Shown piece by piece: positions 8,175 through 15,913 of a stretch of 22,333 bases of DNA. A model generated the notes under the pieces. It was given only the letters and a program-made list of their open reading frames with translations, was not told the DNA's origin and did not search any database. The stretch covers positions 1 through 22,333 of the forward strand of contig JBFFNE010000047.1 of assembly GCA_041563315.1 (NCBI GenBank), written 5' to 3'. Numbering within the stretch: the first letter of the stretch is position 1; every line of letters starts with the position of its first letter. The DNA comes from JBFEYJ01 sp041563315. GTDB lineage: Bacteria > Pseudomonadota > Gammaproteobacteria > Thiohalomonadales > Thiohalomonadaceae. The translations under genes and the position numbers were made by a program.

Positions 8175-9820
8175 ACGTCCCCTTCGCGCTGCTGCTGGTG
8201 CTCATCTGGCCGCTCATGCTGGCCATCGCATTGACACATGCCGGAACGCGTCCTGTAGCGATGCACCTTGCCCCCTGGGCTGCCGTGCCGGCACTGGTTC
8301 TTGGCCTAGCCTTCGATGACAGCATGCTGCATGTCCCCGGAACCATGTTGGGTGCGGTATTGTACTTCGATGCCGGTGGGCGGGTGTTTCTGCTGCTAAC
8401 CGCCACCCTCTCCCTGGCCGCGGGCCTGCTTGCCCGCGAGCGAGTGAAAGGGTGGGGCAGTGCACATCGGTATACTCTGTTCCTGTTACTGGCGACAACC
8501 GGAGCCCTGGCACTCGCGCTGGCGGGCGATGCGCTGATGTTCTTCACCGCATCGACACTGCTCGGCTATGCCCTCTACGGCATGATGGCGACGGAATCGA
8601 CAGCCGCTGTGGCCAGCGCCCGAGCGTTTGTGGTGATGCTGGTAGTGAGTGATCTGGTGGTGTTCGAACTGCTTCTGGTGCTGGCCCATGAGGCGGGAGG
8701 CATCGCCTTCGACACCCTGCGCCAGGCTCTGCAGTTGGTTGACTTTCCCGCCTCCACCTTCACCTTGCTGCTGTTCGGCTTTGGACTGAAGGTGGGGCTG
8801 GTAGGTTTGCACCTCTGGCTGGCGCCAGTGTTTGTGGGCGCAGCAGCTCCTGTGAGACCGCTGCTGCTGGCCTTCGTATTCTGCGCCGGCATGCTGGGCT
8901 GGCTGCGTCTGCTTCCGCTTGGCGAGGTACACTGGCCTGACGGTGGCGCCCTGTTACAGGGGCTGGCATTGGTCACCCTGCTCTATGCCACCCTTGTCGG
9001 GATGATGCAGGCGCACTGGCGATCGGCTCTGGCCTATGGCGTTATGGCCATGAGTGGTTTATTGCTGTGGTTGCTCGGTGCGATTCTCATAGAACCGGGT
9101 CTGTGGAGGGGGCTCTTCAGCGCGCTGCATCGCACTTTACTGCAGTCCGGTTTCTCCTTTACTGTTCTGTTTCTGTTGCCGGGCCCCATACTGGACTCAT
9201 CTTCATGGAGGCGTCGTGGCATCATTGTCCTGGGCTGGCTGGCAGTTTTGCTGCTGGTGGCCGCACCGCTACAGGTCATCGCTGCGCTGTCGCGGCTTGC
9301 CCCCGAAACCAGCGTGCGCTTTGTCTGGTTGGCGGCGGCCTTTTCCTTGTTACCAATGCGTTGCCTGCTGTTTACTCGTACTGTGCCTGCTACTCCGGGA
9401 ACAATGTGGACTGTGGGTGGCCTCAGCCTTGCGGCCTTGCTGGTCACACTGGAACTGTTCACCGCTTCATCGTGGGTGGCACTGGGGTGGCCCTCTCTGT
9501 TGCTGCTGCTTGTAGCCGTGCTCGGATGGTTGGCTGGTGAAGCGTTGGCGAAGCACCTGCCAGTGATTCCGCCCGGCGATCTGTTCCTCCCCCTCGAACG
9601 CGCTCTTGTTGCTCTGGTGGGTTCATTGACACGACTGGCCGGCACCCAACTGCCCCTTTTGCGCAACAAGGGGCTGGCCTCACTGCAACGAGTCATTGAG
9701 CGGCTCCAGTGGCTGAAATTCGTCGGTCGCGTCGAGATACACCTTGGACGCTGGCCCGTGGCGATGTTGCTGTTGCTGCTGCTTGGACTGACTCTGGGGG
9801 GATGGGGGAGTGCCGGCTAG
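8171..9820 (+). CDS. Divergent third NuoL/M/N-like antiporter subunit
   Basis: This 549-residue, extremely hydrophobic protein retains the NuoL/M/N ground plan (FGFGLKVGLVGLHLWLAP, then APVRPLLLAF, then a CAGMLGWLR helix). Several proton-path residues are changed. Aligned to the preceding gene product, the TM5 glutamate becomes Thr126 (FFTASTLLGY), the TM8 lysine becomes Cys238, and the GLPP...SKW motif of TM12 is gone. The TM7 lysine (Lys207) and the following LHLWL remain. It probably has a structural or modulatory role, which is inference. ATG 8171 overlaps the preceding stop as ATGA; the frame is open further upstream only as a shadow of that gene. The C-terminal ~90 residues carry a basic segment (LLRNKGLASLQRVIERL) and a final helix. 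Confidence 0.82.
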   Translation: MNVPFALLLVLIWPLMLAIALTHAGTRPVAMHLAPWAAVPALVLGLAFDDSMLHVPGTMLGAVLYFDAGGRVFLLLTATLSLAAGLLARERVKGWGSAHRYTLFLLLATTGALALALAGDALMFFTASTLLGYALYGMMATESTAAVASARAFVVMLVVSDLVVFELLLVLAHEAGGIAFDTLRQALQLVDFPASTFTLLLFGFGLKVGLVGLHLWLAPVFVGAAAPVRPLLLAFVFCAGMLGWLRLLPLGEVHWPDGGALLQGLALVTLLYATLVGMMQAHWRSALAYGVMAMSGLLLWLLGAILIEPGLWRGLFSALHRTLLQSGFSFTVLFLLPGPILDSSSWRRRGIIVLGWLAVLLLVAAPLQVIAALSRLAPETSVRFVWLAAAFSLLPMRCLLFTRTVPATPGTMWTVGGLSLAALLVTLELFTASSWVALGWPSLLLLLVAVLGWLAGEALAKHLPVIPPGDLFLPLERALVALVGSLTRLAGTQLPLLRNKGLASLQRVIERLQWLKFVGRVEIHLGRWPVAMLLLLLLGLTLGGWGSAG

Positions 9821-10159
9821 GCGCCCCAGCAACAGCCTCCGCAACAAACACCATATGACCTCTGCTCAATCGCGACAGGGTCAGTCGCTCCTGTAATACA
9901 ATCTGCGCCGTCAACCGTAGGTTGATGCCAGCAACGCACCAACCTGAACCTGTCCGGTAAACGCGCCCGTTTATTTGCCACCGCGCTCTCACAAACCCCT
10001 AGTCATTTGTCCGTGGATTCGAGCAAGGAATGAGGCAGGCACTTTGCTGAAGTCAACGCAGGCATCCCCTGGCATGCCTGCCACAATACAAGTGGCGCTC
10101 GGTTTCTCCCCAGGGCTGTCTATAGTTTGAGGTACCCCTCTCTGTTAGGAAGCTGCCTC
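9821..10159. other. Gene-free interval of 339 bases with hairpins
   Basis: No open frame here looks coding on either strand. A five-base-pair hairpin (GCGAC 9872-9876, GTCGC 9884-9888) lies ~50 bases after the antiporter stop, and a stronger one lies at 10058-10081. Neither is followed by a T-run, so intrinsic termination is doubtful. TATAGT at 10121-10126 resembles a -10 box 34 bases before the next start, but no good -35 box sits at 16-18 bases spacing. The interval probably separates the antiporter operon from the GH100-like gene. Confidence 0.6.
10058..10081. repeat. Perfect 8-bp inverted repeat (hairpin)
   Basis: GCAGGCAT (10058-10065) and ATGCCTGC (10074-10081) are perfect reverse complements around an eight-base loop. 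It lies 78 bases before the GTG of the GH100-like gene. It could be an operator-like dyad, an mRNA hairpin in the leader, or a weak terminator of the antiporter operon. No T-run follows. Confidence 0.6.
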
Positions 10160-11365
10160 GTGCCAGCCAAGAGTCGTCATCAGAATCAACCCGCCCTTGT
10201 CGACGAGTGTATCGTCAGGTCCGTCGAGCTACTGCGCCGCAACAGCACGCCGCAGGGTATTCTCGCTGCCTCTCCGACGCCTGAAGCGGAAGCCCGGCAC
10301 TACACGCGTATTTTCGGCCGGGATGCGGCAATTTGCGTGTTGGGCATGATGGTGTCGAGGGATGAGGCGTTGGTCGAATCGGCACGACAAAGTCTACTCA
10401 CGCTGGCAGAGCATCAGGCGGAGAATGGGCAGATCCCGAAGTATGTGGACCCACTCGGCCAGGAGGCGGACTTCTGGTATCTCGGCTGTATCGATGCCAC
10501 GTTATGGTGGTTGATTGCCGTGCGTTTTTTCGACCGACAACGACCAGAAGCGAGGCTGGCGGGGGTACTGGCTCCTGAGATCGAACGGGCACTGACCTGG
10601 CTCCATTGTCAGGAACATCAGCGATTGTTCCTGCTGCAGCAGAACGAGGCCAGTGATTGGGCCGATATTATGCCGCGCTCCGGTTTTGTGCTCTACACCA
10701 ATGCCCTGTGGTATTTCGTCAAGGTCCTGTTCGATCTGCCACACCGGGAGGAGACGCGCTTTCATTTCAACCACCTGTTTTACCCCTTTTCCCGCCACAT
10801 GCCCGACTACAAGCGTCTGCGCCTGCTGACCCATTACATTCGCAACAAGACGAGGCGTAGCGAGCTCTATCTCAGTTTCGTTAATTTCTCTTTCTGGGGA
10901 GATGAGGGTGACATCTTCGGCAATTTGCTGGCGATTTTGCTTGGGTTGTCCGATGACCGCCCTACACTGCGCATCCTTAGAGCTTTGGAACAAAGCGATG
11001 CCAGCCACCCCTACCCCATTCGTGCCACCTGTTCCCCCATTATCCGTGACGACATTTTGTGGCGTCCCTATATGGGACGGCATCGCCAGAACGTCGATTA
11101 CCAGTATCACAATGGCGGCAGCTGGCCATTTATCGGCGGTTTCCATGTCCTGGCACTGGCTTCTGTGGGTCACTTGATAAAAGCGCAGCAGGCGTTGGAA
11201 AAGCTGGCACAGGCGAACTACGTTAATAACTGGGCTTTTCAGGAATGGTTCCACGGTCAAAGCGGTGAACCGAACGGCATGGTTGGCCAGTCCTGGAACG
11301 CAGCGATGTTTCTGCTGGCCCATTATGGACTTGATAAGAAGGTATTTGATCCAGTCAATTTTTAA
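10160..11365 (+). CDS. GH100-like (alpha/alpha)6-barrel glycosidase
   Basis: This 401-residue cytoplasmic protein has no signal peptide. Its motifs follow the neutral/alkaline invertase family GH100 and its GH15/GH63 relatives: RIFGRDAAICVLG near residue 55, CIDATLWW with Asp112 (GH100 has DSGLWW), DWADIMPRSGFVLYTNALWY (GH100 DRRMG...PLEIQALFY), YHNGGSWPF, and QEWFHGQSGEPNG with Glu362 (GH100 WPEYYDG). Asp112 and Glu362 would be acid and base by this match. The start is GTG 10160, with AGGAAG at 10147-10152 seven bases upstream; TTG 10127 in the same frame has no such site. It is often the sort of protein labelled amylo-alpha-1,6-glucosidase. The substrate is unknown; its place beside glycogen genes suggests an alpha-glucan or sucrose-type glucoside. 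Confidence 0.75.
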   Translation: MPAKSRHQNQPALVDECIVRSVELLRRNSTPQGILAASPTPEAEARHYTRIFGRDAAICVLGMMVSRDEALVESARQSLLTLAEHQAENGQIPKYVDPLGQEADFWYLGCIDATLWWLIAVRFFDRQRPEARLAGVLAPEIERALTWLHCQEHQRLFLLQQNEASDWADIMPRSGFVLYTNALWYFVKVLFDLPHREETRFHFNHLFYPFSRHMPDYKRLRLLTHYIRNKTRRSELYLSFVNFSFWGDEGDIFGNLLAILLGLSDDRPTLRILRALEQSDASHPYPIRATCSPIIRDDILWRPYMGRHRQNVDYQYHNGGSWPFIGGFHVLALASVGHLIKAQQALEKLAQANYVNNWAFQEWFHGQSGEPNGMVGQSWNAAMFLLAHYGLDKKVFDPVNF

Positions 11366-11486
11366 TCATTGTTTTTAGTGCGCCATTGTCACAACCACAA
11401 TCAGTGTCCGGTTAATCAGCAGATTAGCGGGGTTTGTTGTGTGCAGACAATGCGCCTTGTTACCGATGGTATATCAGGAGGTTGAA

Positions 11487-11762
11487 ATGCCGGAATTTTA
11501 CAAAATTCGTGATAATCGCACTGGCCTGTTCTCAATGGGTGGAAACGACACGCTGCCCGCCTTCCATCTTTACGGCTCGACTCAAAGTTGGGATCGGTAC
11601 CGTTATTTTAAATTATGGACACAAGAGGGAAAAACCTGGAATAGCCTCAGCAAGGTGAAACAACACCTCACGATGTTTGAGAGCCGTTTGCCAAAAGAGT
11701 GGGAAGTCGTCAGGTTCGAGGCAGTCGAGATTGGGACGATCAATGCCAGTGTCGTGAGATAA
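11487..11762 (+). CDS. Small hypothetical protein, phage-like
   Basis: The product is 91 residues with no signal peptide, membrane helix or cysteine. ATG 11487 follows an excellent AGGAGGT at 11476-11482. The frame stays open to 11439, but the Shine-Dalgarno sequence fixes the start. The opening FYKIRDNRTGLFSMGG and the middle GKTWNSLSKVKQHL resemble short proteins of unknown function that I associate with phages and mobile regions; this is memory of a pattern, not a search. The base composition is lower in GC than its neighbours: the 60-base lines from 11461 and 11581 count 38% and 40% GC by hand, against 52-60% in lines sampled from glgB and treS. It stands alone between the GH100-like gene and glgB and may be a transferred orphan. 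No function is proposed. Confidence 0.7.
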   Translation: MPEFYKIRDNRTGLFSMGGNDTLPAFHLYGSTQSWDRYRYFKLWTQEGKTWNSLSKVKQHLTMFESRLPKEWEVVRFEAVEIGTINASVVR

Positions 11763-11780
11763 CTCTGCAATCTAATGCGC

Positions 11781-11819
11781 CGTTTAAGCGAAGCGTCGCA
11801 TGTTCGGAATACGTTTAAG
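11781..11819 (+). repeat. Direct repeat CGTTTAAG x2 upstream of glgB
   Basis: CGTTTAAG occurs at 11781-11788 and 11812-11819, a period of 31 bases or about three helical turns, in the AT-richer gap between the small gene and glgB. It could be a pair of binding sites for a regulator acting on glgB, or chance. No recognisable sigma-70 promoter of good quality is paired with it. Confidence 0.35.
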
Positions 11820-11867
11820 TAAAGGAATCTGTGAGTGGATGATTTAACAATAATGGGAAGAGAAGCC

Positions 11868-13775
11868 ATGCGATATGATATCAGTCGTTTTAGTGAACAC
11901 GATATCTATCTCTTCAAGGAAGGGAATCACTTCCGCCTCTACGACAAGCTAGGCGCCCATCCGGTCGTTCATGACGGCATTAGTGGAGTGCTGTTCGCGG
12001 TCTGGGCGCCGAATGCCGCTCGTGTCAGCGTGATTGGTGATTTTAACGGTTGGGATCCCGGCCCTTGTCCCCTGCGCGTCAGGGGAGATGGCTCGGGGAT
12101 TTGGGAAGGTTTTGTCCCCGGCATCGGCAAGGGAGAGCATTATAAATATCGAATCCACTCACACCACCGTGGTCATGTGGTGGAGAAGGGAGATCCCTAT
12201 GCGCTGGCCTGGGAAACCCCACCGGCCACCGCGTCGGTGGTGTGGCAACTGGATTACCAGTGGGAGGATGATGAGTGGATGGCGCGCCGCGGCGAGGTTA
12301 ACCGTCTGGATGCGCCGCACTCGATCTACGAACTGCATTTGGGGTCCTGGCGCCGCATTCCGGAGCAAGGGTTCCGCCCGCTGAGTTATCGAGAGCTGGC
12401 CGAGTGGCTGCCCGGTTACATTAACGACATCGGCTTCACCCATGTGGAGTTTATGCCACCGACCGAACACCCCTTTTACGGTTCCTGGGGCTATCAGACC
12501 ACCGGTTATTTTGCCCCCACTGCCCGTTACGGCACACCTGAAGATTTCATGTTTCTGATCGACCGTCTGCATCAAGCCGGCATCGGCGTGCTCATGGACT
12601 GGGTCCCCTCCCACTTCCCCAGCGATGAGCATGGACTGAGTTATTTTGACGGCACCAACCTGTTTGAGCACGATGACCCCAGGCAGGGTTATCACCCGGA
12701 GTGGAACAGCTACATCTTCAACTACGGACGGAATGAGGTGCGTGCCTTTCTCGGCAGCAGCGCCCTTTTCTGGCTGGAGAAATACCATATTGACGGCCTG
12801 CGCGTGGATGCCGTCGCCTCGATGCTTTATCTGGACTATGCCCGCAATGAGGGTGAGTGGATCCCCAATCGCTACGGCGGTCATGAGAACCTGGAGGCGA
12901 TCGAGTTTCTGCGCAAGCTGAATGAAGCGGTTTATCGTGATTATCCCGATGTGCAGACCATCGCCGAGGAGTCCACTTCCTGGCCAATGGTGTCGCGTCC
13001 GGTCTACCTAGGTGGTCTCGGTTTCGGATTGAAGTGGAACATGGGGTGGATGCACGACACCCTGAGCTATTTCAGCAAGGATCCCATCTATCGGCGACAC
13101 CATCATGGTCAGCTGACCTTTAGCCTGCTCTACGCTTTTCATGAAAACTTCCTGCTCCCCTTTTCCCACGATGAAGTGGTGCATGGCAAGGGCTCGATGA
13201 TGGGCAAAATGCCGGGCGATGATTGGCAGAAGTTTGCCAATTTGCGTGCCCTCTATGGCTATCAGTTTGGCCACCCCGGAAAGAAATTGCTGTTTATGGG
13301 GTGCGAGTTTGGCCAATGGCATGAGTGGGACCATGAACAGAGCCTGCAATGGCACCTGCTGGAGGACACCCCGCATCAGGGGCTATTGCACTGGGTGCGC
13401 GATTTGAATCGGCTCTACAGGAGCGAACCGGCACTTCACCAGAGGGATTTCGATCCGTCTGGTTTTGAATGGGTGGACTGCAATAACTGGGAAGACAGTA
13501 CTCTCAGCTTTATCCGCAAGGGCCATGACGGACAAGGCCATGTACTGGTGGTGTGCAACTTCACTCCGGTCCCTCGTGACAACTATCGCGTGGGTGTGCC
13601 AACGGATGGGTGGTGGAGCGAGCTGCTCAATAGCGATGCCACCCAGTATGGCGGCTCCGGCTGGGGCAACCTTGGGGGTGTCACCGCCGCGCCCATTGGG
13701 TCCAACGGCAGGCCATTTTCACTGACCCTCAACTTGCCGCCGCTGTCTGTTCTATTCTTCAGACATGAGGGGTAA
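11868..13775 (+). CDS. glgB: 1,4-alpha-glucan branching enzyme
   Basis: GlgB (GH13_9) cuts alpha-1,4-glucan chains and re-attaches them through alpha-1,6 bonds. The 635-residue protein opens almost directly with the CBM48 domain (VLFAVWAPNAARVSVIGDFNGWD, read in part), then HEHLGSW-type ELHLGSWRR and the barrel. Catalytic residues are visible: nucleophile Asp314 (GLRVDAVASM), acid/base Glu367 (IAEESTSWP) and Asp435 (FSHDEVVHGK). Their spacing (53 and 68) equals that of E. coli GlgB. It lacks the extra N-terminal N1 module of the ~730-residue enzymes. I chose ATG 11868, with GGGAAG at 11855-11860 seven bases upstream. ATG 11853 and GTG 11835 (AAGGA 11822-11826) are in frame and cannot be excluded. 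It heads the glycogen block. Confidence 0.95.
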   Translation: MRYDISRFSEHDIYLFKEGNHFRLYDKLGAHPVVHDGISGVLFAVWAPNAARVSVIGDFNGWDPGPCPLRVRGDGSGIWEGFVPGIGKGEHYKYRIHSHHRGHVVEKGDPYALAWETPPATASVVWQLDYQWEDDEWMARRGEVNRLDAPHSIYELHLGSWRRIPEQGFRPLSYRELAEWLPGYINDIGFTHVEFMPPTEHPFYGSWGYQTTGYFAPTARYGTPEDFMFLIDRLHQAGIGVLMDWVPSHFPSDEHGLSYFDGTNLFEHDDPRQGYHPEWNSYIFNYGRNEVRAFLGSSALFWLEKYHIDGLRVDAVASMLYLDYARNEGEWIPNRYGGHENLEAIEFLRKLNEAVYRDYPDVQTIAEESTSWPMVSRPVYLGGLGFGLKWNMGWMHDTLSYFSKDPIYRRHHHGQLTFSLLYAFHENFLLPFSHDEVVHGKGSMMGKMPGDDWQKFANLRALYGYQFGHPGKKLLFMGCEFGQWHEWDHEQSLQWHLLEDTPHQGLLHWVRDLNRLYRSEPALHQRDFDPSGFEWVDCNNWEDSTLSFIRKGHDGQGHVLVVCNFTPVPRDNYRVGVPTDGWWSELLNSDATQYGGSGWGNLGGVTAAPIGSNGRPFSLTLNLPPLSVLFFRHEG

Positions 13776-13783
13776 AGCTCCAT

Positions 13784-13803
13784 GACAGGTGCCGTGTCCT
13801 GTC
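13784..13803. other. Hairpin just after glgB
   Basis: GACAGG (13784-13789) and CCTGTC (13798-13803) form a six-base-pair stem with an eight-base loop, beginning nine bases after the glgB stop. No T-run follows, so it is more likely an mRNA-stability or attenuation element than a rho-independent terminator; it may also be chance. Confidence 0.35.
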
Positions 13804-13892
13804 GGCGGTTGTCCCAAGTCAACTGACATCCTGCAGGGAGGGGGGACTGGTTACTGGTTGAATCACTCTATGCATGACTGTAGGGAAGGAAC

Positions 13893-15896
13893 ATGCACAC
13901 CATGCGATACCCGAAAATCGATGGCAGACAACGGGCTGTGGTGCAGCGGGTTACGCCCGAGGTCGACGGCGGGCGCTTCCCCATCAAACGCAGTATCGGT
14001 GAAGCGGTTTGCGTCGAGGCCGATGCCTTTGCCGATGGTCACGTTCAGGTCCGTTGCAGCCTGCGTTTTCGCCGCGAGGGTGAGCCAGGCTGGACTGAGG
14101 CGGCGATGCAGCCACTGGGCAATGACCGCTGGCGCGGTAATTTCAAGGTTGAGGCGCTGGGACAATACCAGTATGGGGTCATGGCATGGGTGGATCACTT
14201 CCGCTCCTGGCGTCATGATCTGGCACGACGTACCGATCCGAACGATATAGAACTTGCTCTGCAAATGGGCGTCACCTTGATCGAAAAGGCTGCTGAATAC
14301 GCAAGCGATGAGGATGCCAATATCTTCAGTGGCTGGATTCGGATGCTGGATGGTGATGTCCCGCTGGAGCAACGTCATGAAGCCGCTCTGGACGAAAGCA
14401 TGGCGAAGTTAATGGATCGTTACCCAGAGCGTCCTTTCGTCACCATCTATGATCACGAACTCGATGTGATAGTCGATCCGGTTCGCGCCCGCTTCAGTGC
14501 CTGGTATGAGGCTTTCCCCCGCTCCTGCATCGAAGCCCATCGCACACACGGTACCTTCAGAGACTGCGAAGCACGCCTTGCTTATGTGGCCGACATGGGT
14601 TTCGATGTGCTTTACCTGCCCCCAGTTCATCCCATCGGCCGTATCAGGCGAAAAGGCAAAAATAACACGCTGATCGCAGGCCCCGAGGATCCCGGGAGCC
14701 CTTGGGCCATTGGTGCAGAGGAAGGCGGCCATCGCGGCACCCATCCGGAGCTTGGTACCATTGAGGAGTTTCGCTCACTGATTGAGCAGGCTCGGCAAAA
14801 GGATATCGAGATTGCACTGGACATCGCCTTTCAATGCGCCCCGGATCACCCCTATGTGCGCGATCACCCCTCCTGGTTTAGCTGGCGCCCTGACGGTACG
14901 GTGCAGTATGCCGAAAATCCGCCGAAGAAATACGAAGACATCTATCCCTTCGACTTTGAAAGCGAAGAGTGGTGGGCGATGTGGCAAGAGCTTAAGGGGG
15001 TGTTCGAGTACTGGATCGAGCAAGGGGTTACTATTTTTCGTGTCGACAATCCCCATACCAAGGCCTTTCCCTTTTGGCAATGGGTGATTGGCGAGCTCAA
15101 GCGCGACCATCCGCAGACTATTTTCCTCGCCGAGGCCTTTACCCGACCTGCGGTACTGCACTATCTCGCCAAGCTCGGCTTCAGCCAGTCCTACAACTAT
15201 TTTCCCTGGCGCAACACCAAGCCTGAGATCACCAGTTATCTATCTGAGCTGAGCCGTGGCGAGGGGCGCGAATACTTGCGCCCCTGCCTCTGGCCTAACA
15301 CCCCTGACATTCTGACGGAATATCTGCAGTTCGGCGGTCGACCCGCTTTCATGATCCGCCTGATCCTCGCAGCCACCCTGGGCGCCAACTACGGTATCTA
15401 TGGGCCTCCGTTTGAATTGTTTGAGAATGATCCGATGAAGCCGGGTAGCGAGGAGTACCTCAATTCGGAAAAGTACCAGATCCGCCGCTGGGATCTGCAG
15501 CGTGAGGGGAGCCTCAAGGAACTGATTGCCCGCATCAATCATATTCGCCGCGATAATTCCGCGCTACAGCATGATTGGAATCTGCGCTTCCTGCCGATCG
15601 ATAACGACGAAATGATTTGCTATGCCAAAACCAGCGAGGATATGGACAACATAATACTGGTGGTGGTCAACCTCGATCCCTACCACACCCAGAGCGGCTG
15701 GGTGGAACTGCCGCTGGAGGAGTTCGGCCTGGAACCGGCACACCCCTACCAGATGCACGACCTGTTGAGCGATGCCCGTTATCTGTGGCACGGAGCGCGC
15801 AATTATGTAGAGCTGGTGCCGCATGAAGTGCCGGCGCACATTTTCCGCTTGCGCCGGCGGGTACGCACCGAGCGGGATTTCGACTATTACATGTAG
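13893..15896 (+). CDS. glgE: Alpha-1,4-glucan:maltose-1-phosphate maltosyltransferase
   Basis: GlgE (GH13_3) transfers maltosyl units from alpha-maltose-1-phosphate to the non-reducing ends of alpha-1,4-glucan. The 667 residues match the family length. Seen: an N-terminal beta-sandwich (RVTPEVDGGRFPIKR...), LPPVHPIGRIRRKGKNN, nucleophile Asp385 in FRVDNPHTKAF, acid/base Glu414 in FLAEAFTRP, and the third acid Asp472 in NTPDILTEYL. The 29-residue nucleophile-acid spacing equals that of the Streptomyces enzyme. ATG 13893 lies just after AGGGAAGGA (13882-13890). ATG 13902 in frame (MRYPKIDG) has a comparable claim and differs by three residues. The gene sits 117 bases after glgB, and its substrate maker, the TreS-maltokinase fusion, is next downstream. 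Confidence 0.95.
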   Translation: MHTMRYPKIDGRQRAVVQRVTPEVDGGRFPIKRSIGEAVCVEADAFADGHVQVRCSLRFRREGEPGWTEAAMQPLGNDRWRGNFKVEALGQYQYGVMAWVDHFRSWRHDLARRTDPNDIELALQMGVTLIEKAAEYASDEDANIFSGWIRMLDGDVPLEQRHEAALDESMAKLMDRYPERPFVTIYDHELDVIVDPVRARFSAWYEAFPRSCIEAHRTHGTFRDCEARLAYVADMGFDVLYLPPVHPIGRIRRKGKNNTLIAGPEDPGSPWAIGAEEGGHRGTHPELGTIEEFRSLIEQARQKDIEIALDIAFQCAPDHPYVRDHPSWFSWRPDGTVQYAENPPKKYEDIYPFDFESEEWWAMWQELKGVFEYWIEQGVTIFRVDNPHTKAFPFWQWVIGELKRDHPQTIFLAEAFTRPAVLHYLAKLGFSQSYNYFPWRNTKPEITSYLSELSRGEGREYLRPCLWPNTPDILTEYLQFGGRPAFMIRLILAATLGANYGIYGPPFELFENDPMKPGSEEYLNSEKYQIRRWDLQREGSLKELIARINHIRRDNSALQHDWNLRFLPIDNDEMICYAKTSEDMDNIILVVVNLDPYHTQSGWVELPLEEFGLEPAHPYQMHDLLSDARYLWHGARNYVELVPHEVPAHIFRLRRRVRTERDFDYYM

Positions 15897-15913
15897 AAAG
15901 CCAGGGTGCACTA

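Noticed and set aside
2827..9820. Antiporter cluster as an inorganic-carbon uptake (DAB/Mps-type) system
   Set aside because: There is no DabA/MpsB-like (DUF2309) gene in the window, and mnhE, F, G, B and C point to an Mrp-type complex.
11378..11790. Three TGCGCC-containing short motifs around the small orphan gene, considered as integron attC or attachment-site remnants
   Set aside because: I found no paired GTTRRRY/RYYYAAC core sites or long imperfect palindrome, no integrase, and the similarity stops after six bases.
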